DNA from: JAGIBJ01 sp032119795
Lineage (GTDB): Bacteria; Actinomycetota; Thermoleophilia; Solirubrobacterales; Solirubrobacteraceae
Assembly (NCBI GenBank): GCA_032119795.1
Contig: JAUMFO010000016.1
Coordinates: 62,001-126,000 of the forward strand
Reading direction: 5' to 3'
DNA length: 64,000 nt
Made by a program: the position numbers and the translations under genes. The notes under the pieces are model-generated. The model saw nothing but the letters and a program-made list of their open reading frames with translations, was not told where the DNA came from and did not search any database. This document shows positions 44,799 through 52,732 of this stretch, in pieces (position 1 is the first letter of the stretch; each line of letters opens with the position of its first letter).

Positions 44799-45412
44799 CG
44801 GCCGGAGTCCTCGACGTCGATCGCGCGCAGGTACGGCGCGACGAGGTCGCCGTAGGCGTCTTTGCGCGCCTGCGGCAGATCCTTCCAACCGGTGACGGAG
44901 CCGCGGCAGCCGTCGGCGCCGCAGAGGCAGATCGTCGGGAAGTGGTCGATGGTGAGGTTGCGCATCGCGTAGTCGAACGTCAGCTCCTGGCCGTCGATCA
45001 GGGGCCGGCGGGCGACGAAGTCAAACGCCTTGCCGGCGTTCAGTCGCACGCCGCAGTTCGGGTCGCACGAGTGGTTGACCTTGGGGCCGAGGCCTCCGTG
45101 GCGCGCCCACTCGTCGCGGCCGACCTGCGTGGCGTGGGAGTCATTGCCCGTCAGCGGCCCCGTGAGGTAGCCGACCATCACGGTCTCGCCCGCAGCAAAG
45201 GCGCGGGTCGTGAGCACACCGTCGCCGGTGCCGTCGGGCGCGAAGCGCAGTTCGACGTTCTCAGGGGGACGCGCCGGGCCGGGCCGCGCGCCGTAGTCGG
45301 CTCGCGGAACATGGGCAGGACGGCGGTCCTGGCGCGGCGCAGACGGCGACGCGTGGGTGGTCCCGCGAGCAGCCGTGGCAGCACGCGGGGTGGACAGTCG
45401 TTCGTGGGGCAT
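44795..45412 (-). CDS. SET-domain protein (putative lysine methyltransferase)
   Basis: 205 residues. An Arg/Pro/Ala-rich N-terminal extension (about 50) is followed by a compact SET domain: 'GDGVLTTRAFAAGETVMVGY' (SAM site), 'VNHSCDPNCGVR' (the NHS-C-DPN pseudoknot motif), 'ARRPLIDGQELTFDYA' (catalytic Tyr region), and a post-SET-like Cys cluster 'CLCGADGCRG'. All key motifs are intact, so SAM-dependent methyl transfer to a protein is plausible. Bacterial SET substrates are mostly unknown. GAGAGGGG lies just upstream of the ATG; TATGCT about 40 bases upstream may be its -10. Confidence 0.88.
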   Translation of the reverse strand: MPHERLSTPRAATAARGTTHASPSAPRQDRRPAHVPRADYGARPGPARPPENVELRFAPDGTGDGVLTTRAFAAGETVMVGYLTGPLTGNDSHATQVGRDEWARHGGLGPKVNHSCDPNCGVRLNAGKAFDFVARRPLIDGQELTFDYAMRNLTIDHFPTICLCGADGCRGSVTGWKDLPQARKDAYGDLVAPYLRAIDVEDSGR

Positions 45413-45524
45413 AGGGACCCCTCTCATTTGACGCCCTAGACACCGAGCATAGACCGGTCGCGATCGGGCCCCGGATGGCAACCCACGAATGGTCACAGGC
45501 CGCGGGGCTGATTCACTACACCCC

Positions 45525-46793
45525 GTGAAGATCCTGGTCGTCGGTTCCGGTGGGCGCGAGCACGCGATCGTCCACGCCCTCTCGCGCTCGCCGCAGCAGC
45601 CCGAGCTGCTCTGTGCGCCCGGCAACCCGGGGATCCGCAGCCTCGCCCGCAAGGTGGCGGACACGATGGAGGTCGAGGAGATCGTCGACGTCGCCAAAGC
45701 CGAGGGCGTCGACCTCGTCGTCGTCGGCCCGGAGGCGCCGCTCGTCGCTGGCCTGGTAGACGCGCTCGCCGCCGAAGGCATCGCGGCATTCGGCCCGTCC
45801 GCCGCGGCCGCGCGCCTGGAGGGCTCCAAGACGTTCGCCAAGGAGATCATGATCGCCGCCGGCGTCCCAACCGCCGGGCATGCGGTCGTCACGACCGTCG
45901 AGGAGGGCCTGGCCGCGATCAGCGCCTACCCCGCCGTCGTGAAGTTCGACGGCCTCGCCGCCGGCAAGGGCGTCGTGATCGCCACCAACGAGGCTGAGGC
46001 CCGCGAGGCGCTCGTCGCGATGCTCGAGGAGCAGGTCTTCGGGCCAGGCGGCGTCTTCGTGGAGGACTTTCTCGACGGGCCAGAAGTCAGCCTGCTGGCC
46101 CTGTGCGACGGCGAACGCGCACTGGCGCTCGCCCCCGCCCGCGACTTCAAGCGCGCCCTCGACGGCGACGAGGGCCCCAACACCGGCGGCATGGGCGCCT
46201 TCTCGCCCGTGCCCGGGGTTGACCCAGCCACCCTCGCCGAGCTCTCTGCCGTCGTCCACCAGCCGATCGTCGACGAGCTCGCGCGCCGCGGCACGCCGTT
46301 CCACGGCGTGCTCTACGCCGGGCTGATGCTCACCTCCGCGGGCCCGAAGGTGCTGGAATACAACACCCGCTTCGGCGATCCGGAGACGCAGGTCGTCCTG
46401 CCTCGCCTGCAAAGCGACCTCGCCGACCTGATGCTGCGCGCCAGCAAGCCCGGTGGGCTCGCCGGCGCCACGCTCGAGGTTGACCCGCGCCCCGCCGTGA
46501 CCGTGGTGATGGCGAGCCGTGGCTACCCGGCCTCTGCCAGCAAAGGCGACGAGATCACCGGGGTCGAGACTGCCGACGCCGGGGCCGACACGATCGTGTT
46601 CCACGCCGGCACGCAGGGCGGCGAAGGCGACGCCACCGGCCCGCTCGCGACCGCCGGTGGTCGTGTGCTGGCCGTCACCGCACTGGGGAATACCCTTTCC
46701 GCGGCGCGCGATGCTGCGTACACTGGCCTGAGCGCGATCGCGTTCGATGGCCAGCAGCACCGCAGCGATATCGCTGCCGCTGCCGCGCAGTAG
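45525..46793 (+). CDS. purD: Phosphoribosylamine--glycine ligase
   Basis: 422 residues from GTG 45525 (VKILVVGSGGREHAIVHALS). ATP-grasp enzyme joining phosphoribosylamine and glycine, step 2 of purine synthesis. Family motifs include 'VVVGPEAPLVAGLVD', 'VVKFDGLAAGKGVVI', 'GPNTGGMGAFSPV' (PurD signature) and 'VLEYNTRFGDPETQVVLPRL'. purE follows 131 bp downstream in the same direction. Confidence 0.97.
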   Translation: MKILVVGSGGREHAIVHALSRSPQQPELLCAPGNPGIRSLARKVADTMEVEEIVDVAKAEGVDLVVVGPEAPLVAGLVDALAAEGIAAFGPSAAAARLEGSKTFAKEIMIAAGVPTAGHAVVTTVEEGLAAISAYPAVVKFDGLAAGKGVVIATNEAEAREALVAMLEEQVFGPGGVFVEDFLDGPEVSLLALCDGERALALAPARDFKRALDGDEGPNTGGMGAFSPVPGVDPATLAELSAVVHQPIVDELARRGTPFHGVLYAGLMLTSAGPKVLEYNTRFGDPETQVVLPRLQSDLADLMLRASKPGGLAGATLEVDPRPAVTVVMASRGYPASASKGDEITGVETADAGADTIVFHAGTQGGEGDATGPLATAGGRVLAVTALGNTLSAARDAAYTGLSAIAFDGQQHRSDIAAAAAQ

Positions 46794-46924
46794 CCATCTC
46801 GGGCGCCGCACCGCGCCCTCTCACAGCACCAGCCCAGGCGCCGTCCCCACGGATGCGCGCCAGCCAGGCTTGGTGCCACGCGCCGCCCTCCACGCACCCC
46901 CACGACCGCCAGGCCCACACCTCC

Positions 46925-47398
46925 ATGATGTCGACCGACCCCATCGTCCCCACCGAGACCGAGACCGCCGTGGTTGCGGCTGCTGAGGCCGAGCTCGGCC
47001 CGCTCGTCGGCATCATCGTTGGCTCCGCTTCCGACCTCGAGACCCTCGCTGCAGCCGAGACCATCCTGCGCGATGCCGGCGTCCCCGTCGAGACGAGCGT
47101 CATGTCGGCCCACCGCGATCCCGAGAAGGTCGCCGCCTACTGCAAGGGCGCGCGTTCGCGTGGCCTGCGCGTGATCATCGCCGGCGCCGGCCTCGCCGCT
47201 GCGCTCCCGGGCGTCGCCGCCGCGCACACCGATCTGCCCGTGATCGGCGTGCCGCTCACCAGCCGCCTGACGGTCGCCGGTGGCCTCGACGCGCTGCTTT
47301 CGATCGCGCAGATGCCGCCAGGTGTGCCGGTCGCCACCGTCGGCGTCGACAACTCCAAGAACGCCGCGCACCTCGCGCTGCGCATCCTCTCGATCTAA
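46925..47398 (+). CDS. purE: 5-(Carboxyamino)imidazole ribonucleotide mutase
   Basis: 157 residues from ATG 46925 (or the adjacent ATG 46928). The N-terminal 20 residues are a polar extension. Core: 'VGIIVGSASDLETLAAAETI', 'ETSVMSAHRDPEKVAAYC' with the catalytic His, 'VIIAGAGLAAALPGVAAAHT' and 'LPVIGVPLTSR'. Moves the carboxylate from N5 to C4 of aminoimidazole ribonucleotide. The usual GAGGAAHLPG motif reads GAGLAAALPG here, missing one His. purK is not adjacent. A 16-bp palindrome follows the stop. Confidence 0.92.
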   Translation: MMSTDPIVPTETETAVVAAAEAELGPLVGIIVGSASDLETLAAAETILRDAGVPVETSVMSAHRDPEKVAAYCKGARSRGLRVIIAGAGLAAALPGVAAAHTDLPVIGVPLTSRLTVAGGLDALLSIAQMPPGVPVATVGVDNSKNAAHLALRILSI

Positions 47399-47413
47399 GC
47401 CTGGATCCAGGCT
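47398..47413. terminator. Perfect 16-bp palindrome between convergent purE and acetyltransferase genes
   Basis: AGCCTGGATCCAGGCT; starts at the purE stop and includes part of the stop codon of the convergent gene. Without a loop it would form a short hairpin; terminator function is uncertain. Confidence 0.35.
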
Positions 47414-47996
47414 AAGCCGCGTCATCAGGCGGGACCGCGATGCGGTCCCGCTCGCCGACCTCCCGGATGACGCGCGCCGGCACGCCGGCTGCGACGACGC
47501 CGGCCGGCAGGTCGCTCGCGACGACCGCTCCGGCGCCGACGACCGTGTCTGCCCCGATGCTGACCCCGGGGCAGACGATCACGCCGCCGCCGAGCCAGAC
47601 GTTGTCGGCGATGGTGATCGGTTTGGCGTACTCCCATTTCGTGCGCCTGGGCTCGGGATCGATCGGATGCCCGGCGGTCAGCAACTGCACGCGTGTCGCG
47701 AGCTGACAGTCCCTGCCGATGGTGATCTCGGCCACGTCGAGCATGACGGCGTCGAAGTTCACGAAGGTGAAGTCGCCGATGCTCACGTCGCCGTATTCGC
47801 AGATGAATCGCGGGCGGACTTCGACCCCCTCGCCGACGTGCCGCAGTAGGCGCCGCAACAGCGCGTCGCGCTCCTCGTCGGCCTGCGGGCCGGCCCCGTT
47901 GAAGTCCGCCAAGAGGGCCTGTGCCCGCCCGTAGGCAGCGCGACTGGCCGCATCGCTGCCCCGGTAGAGCTCTCCGCGCAGCATCTGATCCCGCAT
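47412..47996 (-). CDS. Maltose/galactoside O-acetyltransferase-like (Maa/LacA family)
   Basis: 194 residues from MRDQMLRGELYRGSDAASRA; a GTG at 48005 is possible. The Mac N-terminal domain ('MLRGELYRGSDAASRAAYGR') precedes a left-handed beta helix of hexapeptide repeats: 'GDVSIGDFTFVNFDAVMLDV', 'LLTAGHPIDPEPRRT' with the catalytic His, and 'NVWLGGGVIVCPGVSIGADT', then 'VVGAGAVVASDLPAGVVAAG'. Transfers acetyl from acetyl-CoA to a sugar hydroxyl. Trimeric cytosolic enzyme in the known family. Confidence 0.92.
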   Translation of the reverse strand: MRDQMLRGELYRGSDAASRAAYGRAQALLADFNGAGPQADEERDALLRRLLRHVGEGVEVRPRFICEYGDVSIGDFTFVNFDAVMLDVAEITIGRDCQLATRVQLLTAGHPIDPEPRRTKWEYAKPITIADNVWLGGGVIVCPGVSIGADTVVGAGAVVASDLPAGVVAAGVPARVIREVGERDRIAVPPDDAA

Positions 47997-48101
47997 TCCA
48001 CTCACCGCAACACCAATAGCGGGTCGGCGCGCGCCTGACGGTGCGCGGGATCGCACCGAAGCGCCGTCGCCGCTCGGACCGGCCGTTTCTACGGTCAAGC
48101 A

Positions 48102-48791
48102 ATGACGACCTCTAGCGCGACCTGGCGGCGCCCCGCCGCTGCCCTCAACCTCGCCGGCGCCGGCGCCTTCCTGGCCGGCATGGCCCTCACGCCATGGGAG
48201 TCCGAGGACACCGCCGCCGCCTACCACGACGCCCTGGCCGCGAGCCCAGATCAGGCGCAGATCGCCGCGCTCACACTGCACTTCGCTTACGTGCTCATGG
48301 CCGCGGGCGCGTTTGCCCTGATCGGCGTGCTCGGCCGCGGCGGCGGCTGGTGGCTGCGGATCGGGACGCTCCTGGTGGTGCTCGGCGCCACGACGATGCC
48401 CGGCCTGCTGATCACCGACGCCTACGACCTCGCGCTCGCGCAGTCGGGAGCCCTGGATCGGGAGACGAGCGCGGCCGTCAGCGACGCCGTCGGTGAGATG
48501 CCGCTGGCCACCGTGATCGGCGCGACCGCGGGGCTGGGCTTCATTCTCGGGCCGCTCCTCTTGTGGGTCGCGGCGTGGCGCCAGCGGGTCGTTCCCGGCC
48601 TGGTCCCGGCGCTCGCGGCGCTCTCGTGGGTCGTCGGACTCGCGACGATGACCCTGCCACTGATGCTCGCTGGCTGCGCGCTCCTGATCGCGGCGACCGG
48701 TCTGGCGTGCGCCTCGCTGTGGTGGGAGCGGCCAACCACCCAAGCCACCGGCAAACCGGCCGAAGCCGAGCCGGTCGGCGCGACCGCCTAA
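48102..48791 (+). CDS. Integral membrane protein of unknown function
   Basis: 229 residues with about six hydrophobic segments (e.g. 'AALNLAGAGAFLAGMALTPW', 'LHFAYVLMAAGAFALIGVLG', 'GTLLVVLGATTMPGLLITDA'). No recognised domain. TACGGT (48090-48095) 6 nt before the ATG supports a leaderless start. Its stop overlaps the stop of the convergent histidine kinase gene (CTAA). Confidence 0.75.
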   Translation: MTTSSATWRRPAAALNLAGAGAFLAGMALTPWESEDTAAAYHDALAASPDQAQIAALTLHFAYVLMAAGAFALIGVLGRGGGWWLRIGTLLVVLGATTMPGLLITDAYDLALAQSGALDRETSAAVSDAVGEMPLATVIGATAGLGFILGPLLLWVAAWRQRVVPGLVPALAALSWVVGLATMTLPLMLAGCALLIAATGLACASLWWERPTTQATGKPAEAEPVGATA

Positions 48792-51139
48792 CCGCCTGCC
48801 GCCCGCCGCTCGGCGGGCTCGCCGCTCATCGGCAGCCGGGCTCGGACCTCGAAGCCGCCGCCAAGCGCCGGCCCGGCGCTCAGCTCGCCGCCGAGGAGAC
48901 GCGCGCGCTCAGCCATGCCCGCGAGGCCTCGACCGAGCCCCGGCACGGGCTCGCCGCCGACGGCGTCGCCCGGCGGGCGCTCGTTGCCGATCACCACGAG
49001 GAGCGCCGCCCCGTCGACACCGACGTCGATCACCACCGGCGCCCCGCGCGCATGCTTGCGCGCGTTGGTGAGCGACTCCTGCACGATCCGGAAGGCCGAG
49101 GACGCAACCCCGGCGGGGGCTTGCCCGACCCCGTCGTCGAGCGTCAGGGTGACGTGCTGCCCGCCACGGTGAGCCGCTTCCACGAGCGCCTGAAGATCGC
49201 TCAGATCCACGGGCGCGCCGTCGGCGGGATCTGCACCGAGCGCGGCCGTGAGCCGCTCGACCTCGACGCGGACCTGCGCCACCGTGCTGCGAGCCGATTG
49301 CAGTGAGGCGCGCGCCCGTTCCGGATCGGCCGTCGCCTGTGCCTGCGCCGCCCCCGCCAGCACGCCCGCGAGCGACACGCCGTGCGCGACCACGTCGTGG
49401 AGATCGCGGGCAACTGCGCGGCGCTCGTCGTCGATCGCGGTGCGCAGCCGCGCCGCATGCTGCACCTCGACGAGCTCTTCGCTGTCTCGCGCATCGCGCG
49501 TGCGATCGATCGTCTCGCGGACGAGGCGCCCGAACGCGTAGGCCATCACCACCATGAAGAGGATGATCGGGGTGTCGGTAATCGGCTCGCCCGGAGGGAG
49601 CTGCATCAGGTTGACCGTCACCGCCGAGAGCGCGACGGTCGCCGTGCCCAGCAGCGCGAGACGCCGGCCTTCGATGTGCATGGCGGCCGTCCCCGCGCCG
49701 AGCAGCGCGACGATGATCGGGGTGCGGGTACGGTCCGGCAAGACGCCCGAGATCTCAAGCGCCAGCAGGCCCGCCGCGAGGATCAACGCCACGGCGAGCG
49801 GAGCACGGCGCCGCAGCGCGAGCGGCACCACGAACACCAGCGCGCCCAGGCAGCCGGCAAGCCAGGGGCTGACGTCCGTCACGGTGTGGGCGTCGTCGAA
49901 CACGATCAGGCTCGCCGTTCCGACGACGACCACATCGCCGAACAGGTTCGACGTCAGTGGCGCCGGAGGCGTACCCGCGCCCGGTAGGCGCACGTCGACG
50001 AGCCAGCGCCGACCACGACGGCTCAGCTCGATGGTGCCGCCGTGCAGCCGCACCCGCTCTCGGATCGAACTCCGTGTGACGGGGTCGCCGAGCGACGCTG
50101 GCTTTGGCGCACGCCCGGAGAGACGCACGCGCAGGCCATCACCCTCGTGGGTGACGCGCACCTGCACCGTGGCCCCTGCCCCGCCGCCCACTTGCAGCGG
50201 GGCGCCGGCTAGCACCTCCTCGATCACGCGCCCGGCCGCCAGCGTGGCGCCGGGCAGGGCCTCTGCCGACGCATCCGAAGCGATGACCCAGCCGCGCGCC
50301 CGCGCCGCGGCAATCGCCGCGTCGGCCGAGACGGGCTGCGCAACCGCGGGATCCACGTCGTGCAGCACACCCAGGAGGCGCTGGAGCTCGGCCATCACGC
50401 TCGCGGAGCGGCGCTGCAGCGCGCCGGCGACGGCCGCCAGCGACGCGCCGGAGGCGGTGCGGCTCGCGCCGAACCCGTCCTCCATGGCGGCCAACCCGCG
50501 AGCCACGATCACGCGTAGCTCGCGGGCGATCCGCCCGCGCTCCTCTTCCAGGCCGTGCCGCACCACGTCGTCGCCCGCCGCGCTGATGCGCCGCAAGCGC
50601 TCGGCCTGCCGCTCAGCCTCTTCGCGCCGCAGTCGCACTGCCCATCCAGCTCCCCCGGCCACGGTCTGCACCACGATCAGGCTGATCACGTCGGTCGCCG
50701 TCACGGGCGCGTCCTGCACCAGCGGCACGAACAGCATCGGCGGCACGAACACCGCGGCGACGGCAACGAAGCCCGCCACCCGACGGTCGGTCCCCAGCGA
50801 CGCAAACGCGTAGGTCGCCAGGGGCAGCAGCTGGATTGGCGTTACCGCGTAGAGCGGCAGGATCTGGAAGAGAATGTCGGCGAGGAACGCTCCGGCCGCC
50901 ACGCCGAGGGCGAGCCCCGGCATGCGATTGCGCAGCGCCATCGCCGCCGCGACCGCCACCGCAAAGGCGAGCCGGACGGCCGTGGGCGTCGGACTCCCGA
51001 TAGCGAGGGCCTCGGCCGCGGCCCACGCCACGATTGCGACCGTGATCGCGGCGTCGACCGGCGAGAGCCGCAGCCAGCGGGCGGCTCTCGCCACCGAGCC
51101 GGCGAACCCGTCGGCCGAGTCAGCGGCCGAGGTCGTCAC
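48788..51139 (-). CDS. Duplicated two-module sensor histidine kinase (N-terminal pseudokinase + C-terminal active NarL-type kinase)
   Basis: 783 residues from a GTG overlapping the response-regulator stop (GTGA). Module 1 (about 28-390): four to five membrane helices, then a HisKA_3-like helix reading 'EEERGRIARELRVIVARGLA', where the phospho-accepting His and following Asp of 'RELHD' are replaced by Arg-Val, and a degenerate ATPase domain ending 'SIRERVRLHGGTIELSRRGR'. Module 2 (about 395-783): more membrane helices, an intact H box 'VARDLHDVVAHGVSLAGV' (His581), N box 'QESLTNARKHARG' and a C-terminal 'GRGLAGMAERARLLGGELSA'. So one sensor appears fused to a dead kinase copy. The signal is unknown; the partner is the adjacent regulator. 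Confidence 0.88.
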   Translation of the reverse strand: MTTSAADSADGFAGSVARAARWLRLSPVDAAITVAIVAWAAAEALAIGSPTPTAVRLAFAVAVAAAMALRNRMPGLALGVAAGAFLADILFQILPLYAVTPIQLLPLATYAFASLGTDRRVAGFVAVAAVFVPPMLFVPLVQDAPVTATDVISLIVVQTVAGGAGWAVRLRREEAERQAERLRRISAAGDDVVRHGLEEERGRIARELRVIVARGLAAMEDGFGASRTASGASLAAVAGALQRRSASVMAELQRLLGVLHDVDPAVAQPVSADAAIAAARARGWVIASDASAEALPGATLAAGRVIEEVLAGAPLQVGGGAGATVQVRVTHEGDGLRVRLSGRAPKPASLGDPVTRSSIRERVRLHGGTIELSRRGRRWLVDVRLPGAGTPPAPLTSNLFGDVVVVGTASLIVFDDAHTVTDVSPWLAGCLGALVFVVPLALRRRAPLAVALILAAGLLALEISGVLPDRTRTPIIVALLGAGTAAMHIEGRRLALLGTATVALSAVTVNLMQLPPGEPITDTPIILFMVVMAYAFGRLVRETIDRTRDARDSEELVEVQHAARLRTAIDDERRAVARDLHDVVAHGVSLAGVLAGAAQAQATADPERARASLQSARSTVAQVRVEVERLTAALGADPADGAPVDLSDLQALVEAAHRGGQHVTLTLDDGVGQAPAGVASSAFRIVQESLTNARKHARGAPVVIDVGVDGAALLVVIGNERPPGDAVGGEPVPGLGRGLAGMAERARLLGGELSAGPALGGGFEVRARLPMSGEPAERRAAGG

Positions 51140-51801
51140 GCCTCGGTGGCACCCGGCCGGACCAGCCCGCTCTCGTAGGCGAGGATCACCGCCTGCACCC
51201 GCCCGCGCACGCCGAGCTTGCCGAGGATCCGGGTGACGTGCGACTTGACGGTCGCGGGGCTGAGGAACAGCTGCTCGCCCATCTCCTCGTTCGACAGACC
51301 GCGGACCAGCAGGTGGAGCACCTCCAGCTCGCGTTCGGTGAGTTCGTCGAGTCGCCGTTTGGTGTCTGGATCGGGTTGCGGGCGGGCCATGAAGTGGTCG
51401 ACGAGCCGGTGCGTGACGGTCGGGTCGAGCATCGACTCCCCGCCCGCCACCGTGCGGACGGCCGCCACGAGCGAGCCGGGCGGCGTCGCCTTCAGCAGGA
51501 AGCCGCTGGCTCCGGCGCGCAGCGCCTGGTAGGCGTACTCGTCGAGATCGAAGGTGGTGATCACGAGGATCCGGGCGCGCGAGCCGGCGGCCAGGATGCG
51601 GCGCGTCGCTTCGATCCCATCCAGGCAAGGCATCCGTACGTCCATCAGGATCACGTCCGGGTGGGTGCGCACCGCCTCGTCGACGGCTTCAGCGCCGTCG
51701 GCGGCCTCCGCGACGACCTCGATATCTGGCTCGGCCTCGAGCATCGCGCGCAGGCCACCCCGCAGCAACGCCTGGTCGTCGGCGATCAGCACCTTGATCA
51801 T
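51136..51801 (-). CDS. NarL/FixJ-family response regulator
   Basis: 221 residues, MIKVLIADDQALLRGGLRAM. Receiver domain with acidic pair D8-D9, phospho-acceptor D54 ('ILMDVRMP') and conserved Lys ('GFLLKATPPG'). C-terminal LuxR HTH: 'LTERELEVLHLLVRGLSNEE' then 'MGEQLFLSPATVKSHVTRIL'. Upstream partner of the duplicated kinase, with overlapping stop/start. Controls unknown genes. Confidence 0.95.
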   Translation of the reverse strand: MIKVLIADDQALLRGGLRAMLEAEPDIEVVAEAADGAEAVDEAVRTHPDVILMDVRMPCLDGIEATRRILAAGSRARILVITTFDLDEYAYQALRAGASGFLLKATPPGSLVAAVRTVAGGESMLDPTVTHRLVDHFMARPQPDPDTKRRLDELTERELEVLHLLVRGLSNEEMGEQLFLSPATVKSHVTRILGKLGVRGRVQAVILAYESGLVRPGATEA

Positions 51802-51854
51802 CTGAACATCGTCCTACGTGACCGGGTCGCATGTCGATGCCCGAGGGGCGGGGA

Positions 51855-51878
51855 GACCCACACCGTTTGGTGTGGGTC
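51855..51878. other. Perfect 10-bp hairpin between divergent genes
   Basis: GACCCACACC-GTTT-GGTGTGGGTC followed by ATCTTT. It lies between the response-regulator start (51801, minus) and the NUDIX start (51966, plus). It could terminate a short transcript, act as an operator, or sit in a 5' leader. Confidence 0.5.
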
Positions 51879-51965
51879 ATCTTTGCGGACGTTGGAGCGC
51901 ACTCGTGCACGATTCGGGTAAATCGGCTCGCGCTCGGCTGTGGCGCCGCTTGCGATGATGCGGCC

Positions 51966-52544
51966 ATGAGTCACGAGCCGCCGATCAAGACGACCTCAAC
52001 GCGGGTCGTGTTCGAGAGTCGGTGGACGACCGTCCGCGAGGACCAGATTGAGCGTCCCGGCGGCCTCGTAGGCAGCTACGCCGTGATCGAGAAGCGCCGC
52101 GCCGCGCTCGTCGTGCCGTGGGACGGCGAGCTGCTGCACCTCGTGCGCCAGTGGCGCTACCCGACGGCGGCCTGGTCGATCGAGTTCCCGCAGGGCACGA
52201 TCAGCGGGCCGGTGGGCGCGGCCAAGCAGCCCGAGCATGACGAGGACCCCGAGACCGTCGCCCGGACGGAGCTCAAGGAGGAGCTGGGCTTCACGGCTGG
52301 CAAGCTCGTGCAGCTCGGCACCGTCGCCTTTGCCCCTGGCATCTCCAACCAGTTCTGTGACATCTGGCTCGCGACCGACCTCGAGGATGGCGAGACGGCC
52401 TTGGAGCCCGAGGAGGAGGGGCTCATCACGCCGTGGCCGATGACGCCTGAGGAGTTCGAGGAACTGATGCTGATGGGCCAGATCACCGACGCCGCCACGC
52501 TCGCGGCCTGGGCGATGGTCAGCAGGCGGTCGCTGCCGCTCTAG
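51966..52544 (+). CDS. NUDIX hydrolase (ADP-ribose pyrophosphatase-like)
   Basis: 192 residues, MSHEPPIKTTSTRVVFESRW. The N-terminal strand domain ('VREDQIERPGGLVGSYAVIE') is typical of ADP-ribose pyrophosphatases. The Nudix box begins at 'EFPQGTISGPVG' and ends 'ARTELKEELGF', with about 10 extra residues inserted (KQPEHDEDPE). 'FAPGISNQFCDIWLATDLED' is also a family feature. Cleaves a nucleoside-diphosphate linkage; the exact substrate is not assignable. GATGAT (51954-51959) is 6 nt before the ATG. Confidence 0.88.
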   Translation: MSHEPPIKTTSTRVVFESRWTTVREDQIERPGGLVGSYAVIEKRRAALVVPWDGELLHLVRQWRYPTAAWSIEFPQGTISGPVGAAKQPEHDEDPETVARTELKEELGFTAGKLVQLGTVAFAPGISNQFCDIWLATDLEDGETALEPEEEGLITPWPMTPEEFEELMLMGQITDAATLAAWAMVSRRSLPL

Positions 52545-52732
52545 GCCGGCAGCGCGTTCGAACGACCCCGAAATCCTGGCTCAGCTGCGTTGAACCCAAA
52601 ACTGCAACGGAATTCTCCAGCCCAGGCGCCAACGTGGCGCCCGCAAACTCCCTGCTGATTGCGGCGTTTGGCGCGGGTTAGCACACCCACTGGGCGGAAA
52701 CCACCGCGCATAAACGGATCTTGATCGTCAAT
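52545..52732. other. Intergenic region upstream of purB
   Basis: 188 bp. Contains GGCGCC-AACGT-GGCGCC (52625-52641), a short hairpin that may end the NUDIX transcript. No recognised riboswitch. Confidence 0.4.
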
